Below, one piece after another: positions 6,982 through 15,238 of a DNA stretch of 33,432 nt. Both the position numbers and the translations under genes were made by a program. The stretch lies in the NCBI GenBank assembly GCA_900318395.1, contig ONKL01000029.1, positions 1 through 33,432 of the forward strand, in the 5' to 3' direction. Position 1 is the stretch's first letter. The number at the start of each line of letters is the position of its first letter. This DNA is from an uncultured Prevotella sp. Lineage in GTDB: Bacteria; Bacteroidota; Bacteroidia; Bacteroidales; Bacteroidaceae. The notes under the pieces were generated by a model. That model was not told the DNA's origin. It saw only the letters and a list, made by a program, of their open reading frames with translations, and ran no database searches.

Positions 6982-9900
6982 ATGAGAAAAGAATTATTAT
7001 TCTCTGCGATGCTATTCTCGAGTGTTCTGGCAGGATTTACACTCTGCCCGACGACTGCTATGGCATCGGTACAGCAAGACCAGACTATCAAGGTCAGTGG
7101 TCAGGTTGTTGATCAAGATGGAGAGCCACTCATTGGTGCAACTATTAAGATTAAGGGTGCACAGACGGGTGTGATTACCGATTTTGATGGTAATTTCTCT
7201 ATCGACGCTTCAGCAAAAGCTATCCTTGTGGTAAGCTATGTGGGTTATAAGGATCGCGAGATCGCAGTACGCGGACGCGCAATTCTTGAACCAATTCAGA
7301 TGGAATCCGACGCCATGATGCTTGAGCAGGTGGTTGTCGTAGGTTATGGTGTTCAGAAGAAGGCCGACCTGACAGGTTCCGTATCTATTGTTAACGCTGA
7401 CGAATTAAAGCGTGTTTCTAATTCGAATATCTCCACGATGCTGGAAGGTAAGGTAGCTGGTGTGCAGATTACCTCTGACGGTCAGCCTGGTGCCGATCCT
7501 GCAGTACGTATTCGTGGTGTCGGTTCATTCGGTAGCACAGCTCCGCTGTACGTTGTTGATGGTGTGCCTATGGGTACTTCTATCCGCGACTTCTCTCCGA
7601 ACGATATCGAGACCATCCAGGTGTTGAAGGACGCTTCTGCAGGTGCCATCTATGGTTCTCGTGCTGCTAATGGTGTGGTAATCATCACAACCAAGGGTGG
7701 TAAGAAGGATCAGCCATTGAAGGTCGACTATAAGGGTTACTTCGGTGTTGATGTGATTCCTGGCGGCGTTTACGATGTGATGAATGCAGATCAGTACAGC
7801 ACTTATCTGGGTCAGGCAGCTGCTAACTCTGGTACTCCTCTGCCTGCTGGATACAGCAAGGTTTCTGATAATGTATATAAGTTCCAGGACAATACCAACA
7901 CCAAATGGTTTGACGAAGTCTTCAAGACTGGTATCCGTCAGAACCACAACGTGAACCTCAGTGGTGGTGGTGCACACAATACTTATAATATAGGTCTGGA
8001 CTACTTCAAGCAGAAGGGTACTCTTGAAGGTGCAGGTCCTAACTATGAGCGTTTCACTGCTCGTGTTAACAACACGATGGATACTAAGTTCATCAAATTC
8101 CGTACTAGCTTCGTTTATTCACACTCTAGCCAGGACGGTATCGGTGTCGGCAACGACCAGCCTTACATCCAGGGTCTGTATGGTATGGCAGGATGGAACG
8201 TACTCGGTGGTGCGATGGCCATGCAACCAACAATCAAGGCTTATGACGAATCTACATGGGTTTTGGACGACAAGGTAGGTGCTGCCAACAACTGGAACTA
8301 TGACGCATACGGCTACGGTGTTTACTATGATACCGTACATGGTGATATCTCAGCTGCCAACCCACTGCTTGTGAACAATCTGTTCCAGCGCAATACGATT
8401 GTAGACCGTTTCGTGGGTACAGCTTCTGCTGATGTCGATATTCTGGATATGATCGGTGTTAAGAGCAAGAACCATAAGCTGTCTTACAAGCTGAATCTGT
8501 CATACAGCTCTACTCATGCTAATGACAAGACTTGGATCTCAGCTTGGATTCAGAGTAACCGTGTTTATCTTGATAAGAGTAATGAGAAGTTGACAAAGGG
8601 TCATCGCAAGTACACTGATGCCCTGATTGAGAATACACTGACTTATGACGGAACATTCGGTTTGCATCATGCTAACTTGGTTGTCGGCCAGACTTTTGAG
8701 CAGGAGAATACCAACCTTCTGACTGCATGGGGTGTCAACTTTACAGAGCCTTACTATCTGCAGATCCAGAACGCAATGGACAGAAATGCCGAGTCGTTCG
8801 AATATAAGCATACAATGGCTTCTTATATTGCTCGTCTGAACTATGATTACGACGGCAAGTACCTGCTTTCTGCCATTGTTCGTCGTGATGGTAGCTCACG
8901 TTTGTCAAAGAATCGCCGCTGGGATACCTTCCCCTCAATCTCTATTGGTTGGCGTTTCGATAAGGAGAAGTTCTTCCCAATCAATCATAACATCGTTAAT
9001 ATGTTCAAGATTCGTGCCAGCTACGGTGAACTTGGTAATGAGAACATCGCCGACGGTGCTTATCAGATGACGATGGCTCGTAACAATATGACCTATAGCT
9101 TTGGCAACCAGCCTATAACTGGTTCTGCTGCTTCTACCTTCGTAGTTGAGGATGTATATTGGGAGAAGAAGAAGACCATGAACGTTGGTATCGACCTGGC
9201 ATTCTTCAATAACCGTATTGAGTTCACAGCAGAATGGTATAAGAACAAGTCTCAGGATCTGCTTTTCTCACATGTACCTGTGCCCAACAGTGGTGGTTTT
9301 GCCAATTCAGAGGTTACCATGAACGCTGCTTCTATGGAGAACAGCGGTCTGGAGTTCTCTCTGACCTATCGTAACAACGACCACGCTCTGAAGCATCAGA
9401 TCAGTGCCAACTTCAGCACACTGAAGAATAAGGTTACTTCACTTGGTTTCGGTACAGAGACCTATCGTGATCCTAACAATCTGGATTATATCACCATCGT
9501 TGGCCAGGAAGTTGGTCAGTTCTATGGTTATGTCTACGAGGGTATCGCCCGTACACAGGCAGAACTCGATGCTCACAACGCTATAGCCAATCAGCCTGGT
9601 TCAAATGTAGGTGACTGCCTGTATAAGGATATGAATGGTGATGGTCAGATTACCGATGAGGACCGTGTAGTCCTGGGTGGTGGCCTGCCAAAGATCAACT
9701 TCGGTCTGAGTGCACATCTGGAGTACAAGAACTTCGATCTGAGCATCTCAACCTTCGGTGCTCTGAACTATCACGTTACTGATGGTATCTACAACAACCT
9801 GAACTCATGCTATGGTTATGGCAACAAGGATGTGGATGTCCTTGGCGCAAACCAGTGGTCTGGTGATACCTATGTCTCTGGTGTTCCCCGTACCTATCTC

Positions 9901-10191
9901 TCTAACAATGCCACAATGGCTTGGAACGATCTGTTCAGCGATCGTAAGATCCAGAATGCAGCTTATTGGAAGATTGCTAATATAGAGTTGGGTTACAACT
10001 TGCCTGACAAGATCTTCAAGAATATTGTCAGCGGTGTACGCGTGTATGTATCTGCTCAGAATCTCTATACTTTCACAAAGTATCACGGATATAACGTTGA
10101 CTATGCAGGTGGTACATTTACCCCAGGTCTCAACTGGTGTTCTTATCCCAGCGCTCGCAGCTTCATGGGTGGTCTCCTCTTCTCATTCTAA
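6982..10191 (+). CDS. SusC-type TonB-dependent outer-membrane glycan transporter
   Basis: 1069 residues. A signal peptide (MRKELLFSAMLFSSVLAG...) is followed by a carboxypeptidase D-like domain (about 36-110, GQVVDQDGEPLIGATIKIKG), a TonB-box-like stretch (QVVVVGYG, about 115), the plug domain (about 120-235, with PLYVVDGVP and YGSRAANGVVIITTKGG) and a 22-strand barrel ending in aromatic phenylalanine (GGLLFSF). This family imports oligosaccharides bound by the SusD lid. It is the first gene of the induced operon, 36 bp before susD. The GH43 genes downstream point to arabinan or arabinose-decorated pectin as cargo (inference). Confidence 0.96.
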   Translation: MRKELLFSAMLFSSVLAGFTLCPTTAMASVQQDQTIKVSGQVVDQDGEPLIGATIKIKGAQTGVITDFDGNFSIDASAKAILVVSYVGYKDREIAVRGRAILEPIQMESDAMMLEQVVVVGYGVQKKADLTGSVSIVNADELKRVSNSNISTMLEGKVAGVQITSDGQPGADPAVRIRGVGSFGSTAPLYVVDGVPMGTSIRDFSPNDIETIQVLKDASAGAIYGSRAANGVVIITTKGGKKDQPLKVDYKGYFGVDVIPGGVYDVMNADQYSTYLGQAAANSGTPLPAGYSKVSDNVYKFQDNTNTKWFDEVFKTGIRQNHNVNLSGGGAHNTYNIGLDYFKQKGTLEGAGPNYERFTARVNNTMDTKFIKFRTSFVYSHSSQDGIGVGNDQPYIQGLYGMAGWNVLGGAMAMQPTIKAYDESTWVLDDKVGAANNWNYDAYGYGVYYDTVHGDISAANPLLVNNLFQRNTIVDRFVGTASADVDILDMIGVKSKNHKLSYKLNLSYSSTHANDKTWISAWIQSNRVYLDKSNEKLTKGHRKYTDALIENTLTYDGTFGLHHANLVVGQTFEQENTNLLTAWGVNFTEPYYLQIQNAMDRNAESFEYKHTMASYIARLNYDYDGKYLLSAIVRRDGSSRLSKNRRWDTFPSISIGWRFDKEKFFPINHNIVNMFKIRASYGELGNENIADGAYQMTMARNNMTYSFGNQPITGSAASTFVVEDVYWEKKKTMNVGIDLAFFNNRIEFTAEWYKNKSQDLLFSHVPVPNSGGFANSEVTMNAASMENSGLEFSLTYRNNDHALKHQISANFSTLKNKVTSLGFGTETYRDPNNLDYITIVGQEVGQFYGYVYEGIARTQAELDAHNAIANQPGSNVGDCLYKDMNGDGQITDEDRVVLGGGLPKINFGLSAHLEYKNFDLSISTFGALNYHVTDGIYNNLNSCYGYGNKDVDVLGANQWSGDTYVSGVPRTYLSNNATMAWNDLFSDRKIQNAAYWKIANIELGYNLPDKIFKNIVSGVRVYVSAQNLYTFTKYHGYNVDYAGGTFTPGLNWCSYPSARSFMGGLLFSF

Positions 10192-10227
10192 TGGCTGGAT
10201 GTTATAATTATAAATAAGGTAATAAAT

Positions 10228-12003
10228 ATGAAACTATATAAAATTTCACTTGCCCTGATTCTGGGCCTTGGCACGATGACATCGTGCGAAGATAAGCTGG
10301 ACGTGGTAAACGTCAATCAGCAGACTGCAAGCACCTTTGGCTCAACAGCCAAGGAATTGGAGGAATGTGTCATCGCAGCCTATAACCATACTCGTATGGA
10401 GGGAACCTATGCCCGTGTAGGTTACAACTATGATGTCTGCCGAGGCGATGAGGTATGGAACTCTTCTCAGGTATGGTATCTGCCTTACGATGATCTGAAT
10501 GCAGCTGTAGATAACGAAATGGACCAGTGGGTATGGCGTGACTGGTATTATACCATCAATGTATGTAACTATATCCTTTATCGTGCTGGCCAGGACAATT
10601 CGGTTTTGTCAGATGATATGAAACGAGTGGTAGGTCAGGCTCACTTCCTCCGTGGATTGAGCTACTATAACCTGGCTGGCTATTATCAGAATCCGACTCT
10701 GATGCTTAACTATGAGGATTATTCTTCACTGGAGACACTCTATTCAGAGAACAGCTCATACGACGAGGTACTTAATCAGGCAGAAAATGATTTCACTGAG
10801 GCTATGACACTGCTTCCTTCTCGTGATGCCGGTGGCGAATGGGCCAAGGGTCGTGCCACTTGCGGTGCTGCTGCAGGCTTTTATGCCCGTGCTCTGATGA
10901 TGCATCCGACAAAAGATAATCTGCAGAAGGCGCTTAACGTCCTGAAAGATATCATCGGTGGCAAGTATGGTACTTATAAGTTGATGAAGAACTATGGTGA
11001 TAACTTCCGTGAGGGTCCTGCCTACGAGAACAATGGCGAGAGCCTCTATGAGGTTCAGTTCCTGGACTATGGCTCACAGGGTACCGACGACGAGTGGACA
11101 CCTGTGAACACCAGTGCCAACGCTACTCAGGGTCATGCTATTGAGAGTAACTATACTCCTGGTGTCTTCGGTGGTTGGGCTGACCTCTCTGCTTCACCTT
11201 GGCTTTATAACCTGTTCAAGGCCGAGCGCACTACCAGCGGTTCTTTGGATCCCCGTCTTTACTGGACTATCGGAACCTACGAGCCAGAGTGGGAAGGTTT
11301 TGAGAATGGCAACGTAGCCTTTACTGCTCCTATGACAGCCGACAACTTTATTGTGACAAACAATAACTTTGGAGGTCTGCCTATCGCTAAGTACACGAAT
11401 ATGCGTACAAACCTTTACTCTAGCGTAGTTACAGGTCTGCACTGCGGTATTAACCTCCGTATCATGCGTTACTCTGATGTACTGCTCCGTGCTGCTGAGT
11501 GTGAGAATGAGATAAATGGTCCTACACAGCAGGCTATCGACTGGATCAACCAGGTGCGTAGTCGTGCTGGCCTGGCAAACCTGAAGCTCGCTGACTTTGA
11601 TTCTGCTGACAAGCTGTTCGAGCAGATTGCCAACGTTGAGCGTCCGAAGGAGTTTGGTTGCGAGTATGGTCGTGGTTTTGACCTCATCCGTTGGGGATGG
11701 TTCTATAACCCTAGCCGTCTGCATCAACTGTGGGAGCATGGAGCCGTCAACTTCTGGACGAAGGCTGCTTATGAGGCAGGTGATCTCGATTTTACACCGA
11801 AGGATCCTGTTGAAGAACCAAATTGCGACAAGAGCTCATACGATACTTGGAAGGAAGGACATGAGTTCATCCCCATTTATCAGGGTATCCTGAATGCCAA
11901 CCCCAAACTGGTGGGTAACTCCGCTAACACAAATACAAGCAACGAAAGTGTTTATACAACAAATGGTTGGCCCATCCATCCTGTGGTTGATCTCAACAAG
12001 TAA
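10228..12003 (+). CDS. SusD-type surface glycan-binding lipoprotein
   Basis: 591 residues with a lipoprotein signal; the lipid cysteine in SCEDKLDVVN is followed by acidic residues, as in surface-exported Bacteroidetes lipoproteins. The body is the helical TPR-type RagB/SusD fold: the early helix with AAYNHTRMEGTYARVGYN, the conserved FLRGLSYYNLAGYYQNP segment, ADVLLRAAE-like MRYSDVLLRAAECENE, and the C-terminal region with ERPKEFGCEYGRGFDLIRWG. SusD proteins form the lid over their partner SusC barrel and help capture the glycan. It lies 36 bp after susC and 36 bp before the next lipoprotein gene, in one operon. Confidence 0.95.
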   Translation: MKLYKISLALILGLGTMTSCEDKLDVVNVNQQTASTFGSTAKELEECVIAAYNHTRMEGTYARVGYNYDVCRGDEVWNSSQVWYLPYDDLNAAVDNEMDQWVWRDWYYTINVCNYILYRAGQDNSVLSDDMKRVVGQAHFLRGLSYYNLAGYYQNPTLMLNYEDYSSLETLYSENSSYDEVLNQAENDFTEAMTLLPSRDAGGEWAKGRATCGAAAGFYARALMMHPTKDNLQKALNVLKDIIGGKYGTYKLMKNYGDNFREGPAYENNGESLYEVQFLDYGSQGTDDEWTPVNTSANATQGHAIESNYTPGVFGGWADLSASPWLYNLFKAERTTSGSLDPRLYWTIGTYEPEWEGFENGNVAFTAPMTADNFIVTNNNFGGLPIAKYTNMRTNLYSSVVTGLHCGINLRIMRYSDVLLRAAECENEINGPTQQAIDWINQVRSRAGLANLKLADFDSADKLFEQIANVERPKEFGCEYGRGFDLIRWGWFYNPSRLHQLWEHGAVNFWTKAAYEAGDLDFTPKDPVEEPNCDKSSYDTWKEGHEFIPIYQGILNANPKLVGNSANTNTSNESVYTTNGWPIHPVVDLNK

Positions 12004-12039
12004 GATAAGGTTATCATTAACAAGTTAAACGAAAGAATT

Positions 12040-13950
12040 ATGAAATATATAAATAAATTAGCAACAGTCTTCTGTTCGGCAGCATTAGGGTTGATGCTTC
12101 TGACGAGCTGCGAGGGCGGTGAATTGTACACCGTTGGTGCTCCTAGCTGGATTTCTGCAAAGGCAGACTCTATTGCCGAAGCTAAGAAGAACCAGAGTCA
12201 AGGTCCAGTGATAGAAGGTTTGCAGGAAGACGTATATGATATTGGAAAGGCAGACTTTAGTGCTGGTTTCTGGACTTTAGGTAAGACATACGTTGTCCCT
12301 GCAGGTCAGAAGTGGCAGGCTCAGTTCAACCTCACCGTGAATCCTGACAACAAGTATTATAAGAACTTCTATATCGTTCTGAATGATTTCCCTGGCGCTT
12401 TAGGTGATGAGTATGGTGTAATCCGTTTCGATAACGACCCCACCAAAAACTCTGAGTGGAATACGACAGGAACAGAAATCGATAGAAGCCTTGTAGGTGG
12501 AAACTTTACCAACTCTTCTGGTAGTGACGATACTGACGGCTCTGTTCAGCAGATGAATGGCTTGATTACGTTGACCGTCGATCGTACTAACGGTGGTCTC
12601 TTCATTGAAATGACCAATGGTACGCTGACTAAGACCTATACTCAGACCAGTTCATTCCCCTCTACAGGCTCTGAAAAAGACTTGGCTTGCCGTGTTGGTG
12701 TCGAGGGTTCGCTTGTCAGCTTCCTCGGTTCTACAATTGAGCCTATCGGTGGTTACACATCTAGAGAGGATAAGCAGCCTCTGTCAATGACACTTAATAG
12801 TGTTCCTAAGAAAGTGCTCTTGGGTTCTAAGATTGAAGAAGCTTTTGCTAATGTAACTGCTACAGTACAGTTTGAGCAGGGTGTTTCTAAGGATATACCA
12901 GCCGCAGAACTCTCGTTCCAGGCTGTTCCTGACATGAACTCTTTAGGTACAAAGACGCTCTTGGTTGCCTATAACAAGACATTTAAGGGCGAGCTGATTG
13001 ATAAGGCCGTCATGGCTTCTACTACCTTCGATATTGTTGACAAGCTGTACACCAGCGTTGGAAGCACCGATAATTCCACACCGTTCTGGGGCGAACACTC
13101 AGAGAATATCAAAGTTGGTCCGAAGGAAACCTTCTATACAAGCTTCACCAACTACACCAGTGGTGCTAACAACTGGAATAACTTCGTAGTAGTACTCTGC
13201 CGTGAGGATAATACCGAGTATGCTGTGGTTCGTGCTGATAACTATGGTTGGGGCGACGGCTATGCTGCCTGCACAACCAGTGGCGGACAGAGCGATTGGG
13301 GTGCATGGTTGAAGGCTATGGATGGCGCCAAGGTTAACGTGGCAGTCACCAATCATGGCGACGGTACGGCTGATGTTCAGGCTGTGATGTTTGGCAAAGA
13401 CGGTAAAATCTATACTCAGGAGTATAAGGGTATCAACACCATCGATGCTAACGACTTCTACTTCCGATTCACCGTTGACGGTTCTCATATCGAGTTCGAT
13501 AATGTTATAGGAGCAGAGGATAACTCGACAGCGTTCTGGGGTGCTCACTCTGATATGTGGAATGTGCCTGCAGGCTACACTTGTTCTACACGCATTAAGA
13601 ACTTCACTAACGGAGCCAATAACTGGAACAACTTCTGTGTTGTATTGACACGTGAGGACAATTCGGAATATGCTGTAGTTCGTGCTGACAATTATGGCTG
13701 GGGCGATAGCTATGCTGCATGTACACCAAGTGGTGGCCAAAGCGACTGGGGTGCATGGCTTGCAGCTATGGACGAGGCCATGTGTACAGTCTCTGTTACC
13801 AACAGTGGCAGCTCTGCTGATGTAAAATGCATCATGAAGGGCAATGATGGAAAGACCTATAAGCAGGACTACATCGGTATTAGTCCTGTTGATGGACAGG
13901 ATCTGTTCTTCCGTTTCACCGTTGACGGAAGCCACTTGATCTTCGAGTAA
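12040..13950 (+). CDS. Modular surface lipoprotein, probable SusE/SGBP-position glycan-binding protein with repeated domains
   Basis: 636 residues with a lipoprotein signal (LLTSCEGGELY). After the signal come a first beta-rich domain (about 60-240), an Ig-like domain (about 245-335, LSMTLNSVPKKVLLGSKIEE) and two clearly homologous domains, about 337-487 and 488-636. The pair shares GANNWNNF, EYAVVRADNYGWGD, GGQSDWGAWL and a closing FRFTVDGSH. The first domain seems a diverged third copy (NFYIVLNDFPGALGDEYGVIRFDND). Many exposed Trp/Tyr residues suit carbohydrate binding, and the gene holds the usual surface-glycan-binding-protein place after susD. I do not know a named family for the repeated domain. 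A probable terminator follows the gene. Confidence 0.82.
   Translation: MKYINKLATVFCSAALGLMLLTSCEGGELYTVGAPSWISAKADSIAEAKKNQSQGPVIEGLQEDVYDIGKADFSAGFWTLGKTYVVPAGQKWQAQFNLTVNPDNKYYKNFYIVLNDFPGALGDEYGVIRFDNDPTKNSEWNTTGTEIDRSLVGGNFTNSSGSDDTDGSVQQMNGLITLTVDRTNGGLFIEMTNGTLTKTYTQTSSFPSTGSEKDLACRVGVEGSLVSFLGSTIEPIGGYTSREDKQPLSMTLNSVPKKVLLGSKIEEAFANVTATVQFEQGVSKDIPAAELSFQAVPDMNSLGTKTLLVAYNKTFKGELIDKAVMASTTFDIVDKLYTSVGSTDNSTPFWGEHSENIKVGPKETFYTSFTNYTSGANNWNNFVVVLCREDNTEYAVVRADNYGWGDGYAACTTSGGQSDWGAWLKAMDGAKVNVAVTNHGDGTADVQAVMFGKDGKIYTQEYKGINTIDANDFYFRFTVDGSHIEFDNVIGAEDNSTAFWGAHSDMWNVPAGYTCSTRIKNFTNGANNWNNFCVVLTREDNSEYAVVRADNYGWGDSYAACTPSGGQSDWGAWLAAMDEAMCTVSVTNSGSSADVKCIMKGNDGKTYKQDYIGISPVDGQDLFFRFTVDGSHLIFE
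13048..13947 (+). repeat. Tandem duplicated domain of about 150 codons inside the surface lipoprotein gene
   Basis: The segments from about 13048 to 13500 and 13501 to 13947 encode domains that align end to end. At the DNA level the core (about 13168-13330 against 13617-13778) is still similar, for example in the codons for NNWNNF and RADNYGWGD. The copies have diverged enough for recombination between them to be limited. Confidence 0.8.
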
Positions 13951-14000
13951 GAGACCTGTTTTTCCACATAATTTAATTAATTAGTTAGTATTCTTTCAGA

Positions 14001-14038
14001 GGGGGCGGACTGTTTGAAGCCCGTCCCCTTTATCTTTT
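14001..14038 (+). terminator. Stem-loop with T-rich tail after the susC-susD-lipoprotein genes
   Basis: GGGGGCGG (14001-14008) pairs with CCGTCCCC (14021-14028), one pair being G-U, around a 12-base loop, followed by TTTATCTTTT. It lies between the lipoprotein gene and the first GH43 gene. No good promoter for the GH43 gene follows (only TATCTTTT at 14030), so it probably works as a partial terminator that lowers enzyme expression relative to the transporter. Confidence 0.65.
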
Positions 14039-14059
14039 CCTTCTTAAAAAAACAATCCG

Positions 14060-15112
14060 ATGAAAGCGAAGACAATCATGTGGTCGCTGTTAGCACTCTT
14101 TGTGTCTGTCTCAGCCGCAGGACAGCAGCGTCGCCACTTTCCGACCGAACCATTTCAAACCGACACCCCAATGGTGCATGACCCCGTGATGGCTTACGAG
14201 GACAGCACGTATCATATCTTTGCCACTGGCATGGGCATCCAGCAGATGACCTCAAAGGATCGTAAGACCTGGACTGTATCACCTAGTCCCGTCATGTCAG
14301 TCATTCCAAAGTGGGCTCACGACTCTGTGCCTGGTTTTACTCATCATGTATGGGCTCCTGATATCATTCAGTGGCATGGCCGTTGGTGGATGGCTTATAG
14401 TTGCTCTACCTTTGGAAGAAATGGCTCGACAATCGGCCTGCTTTCTAGTCGCTCTCTCAGTTTCCCGATATGGAACGATGAAGGCTGTATTGTTACCTCG
14501 CGCGAGAATCGGGATAACTGGAATGCCATTGATCCTAACTTTGTCATCGACGAGAACGACCAGCCTTGGCTTGTCTGGGGGTCTTTCTGGGATGGCATAC
14601 AGCTTGCCCGTCTAGACACAACCATGCATATTGCGGCAGGTGAGAAGCCTCGTACTATCGCCCGTCGTTATAATCTGAGTAGTCCTGACGGTAAGAAATC
14701 CCTTTCTGTCAATCCTAATCCTCCAAAGAATCCTACGTCCGACTTTGCCGGACCTAATGCGATCGAAGCTCCATTTATCTTCAAACACAACGATTATTAT
14801 TATCTTTTCGTCTCATGGGATTACTGCTGTCAAGGCTCAAAGAGCAATTATCGAGTGGCTGTAGGGCGTAGCAAGACTGTTGATGGCCCCTATCTCGACC
14901 CAGAAGGCAAGGACATGCGCGATGGTGGCGGCATGCTTTTCCTCGAAGGCGACAAGACGAATTTTGAAGCAGCCGGACACTGTGCAGCATATACCTTTGA
15001 TGGTGAGGATATCTTTATCTGCCATGGTTACAGCGTTGCGCACGGAGGTGCTTCAATCCTGATCCAGCGTCCCATCCACTGGACTTCTGATGGATGGCCC
15101 AAATTGAATTAA
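14060..15112 (+). CDS. GH43 endo-arabinanase-like glycoside hydrolase
   Basis: 350 residues: signal peptide (MKAKTIMWSLLALFVSVSAAG) and one five-bladed GH43 propeller. Candidate catalytic residues sit in their classic contexts: Asp41 in VHDPV (general base), Asp158 in AIDPNF (pKa modulator) and Glu236 in IEAPF (general acid). HHVWAPDI and the PFIFKHNDYYYLFVSW stretch are also typical of endo-1,5-alpha-arabinanases of this family. The metal-site histidine region near the end is present (AAGHCAAYTFDG). It would cut the alpha-1,5-arabinan backbone in the periplasm or at the surface. It follows a probable terminator and is 34 bp before the next GH43 gene. Confidence 0.88.
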   Translation: MKAKTIMWSLLALFVSVSAAGQQRRHFPTEPFQTDTPMVHDPVMAYEDSTYHIFATGMGIQQMTSKDRKTWTVSPSPVMSVIPKWAHDSVPGFTHHVWAPDIIQWHGRWWMAYSCSTFGRNGSTIGLLSSRSLSFPIWNDEGCIVTSRENRDNWNAIDPNFVIDENDQPWLVWGSFWDGIQLARLDTTMHIAAGEKPRTIARRYNLSSPDGKKSLSVNPNPPKNPTSDFAGPNAIEAPFIFKHNDYYYLFVSWDYCCQGSKSNYRVAVGRSKTVDGPYLDPEGKDMRDGGGMLFLEGDKTNFEAAGHCAAYTFDGEDIFICHGYSVAHGGASILIQRPIHWTSDGWPKLN

Positions 15113-15120
15113 ATAAATAA

Positions 15121-15238
15121 AACGAAAAGTGATAAAGTGAAAAGTTATGGATTGTAAAGTTAGTAAAAAAAGATTCAGAGTTAGTTTAAAAATAAATTTG
15201 ATAGCGATTTGTTTCCTTTTCGCTTTTCACTTTTCGTT
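15121..15238. repeat. Heptad-repeat inverted pair A (start and signal peptide of GH43 gene)
   Basis: The left arm 15121-15144 begins AACGAAAAGTGA. The right arm 15216-15238 is its complement apart from a one-base indel and one mismatch. The loop of 71 bases contains the ATG at 15147. The right arm encodes the hydrophobic signal-peptide core LFAFHFSLM. See the other copies at 16244-16351, 28214-28274 and 31161-31252. Confidence 0.75.

Noticed and set aside
13099-13935. Long minus-strand open frame (278 codons) opposite the surface lipoprotein gene
   Set aside because: It mirrors the duplicated domains of the real plus-strand gene, starts and ends within it, and has no signal, motif or promoter.
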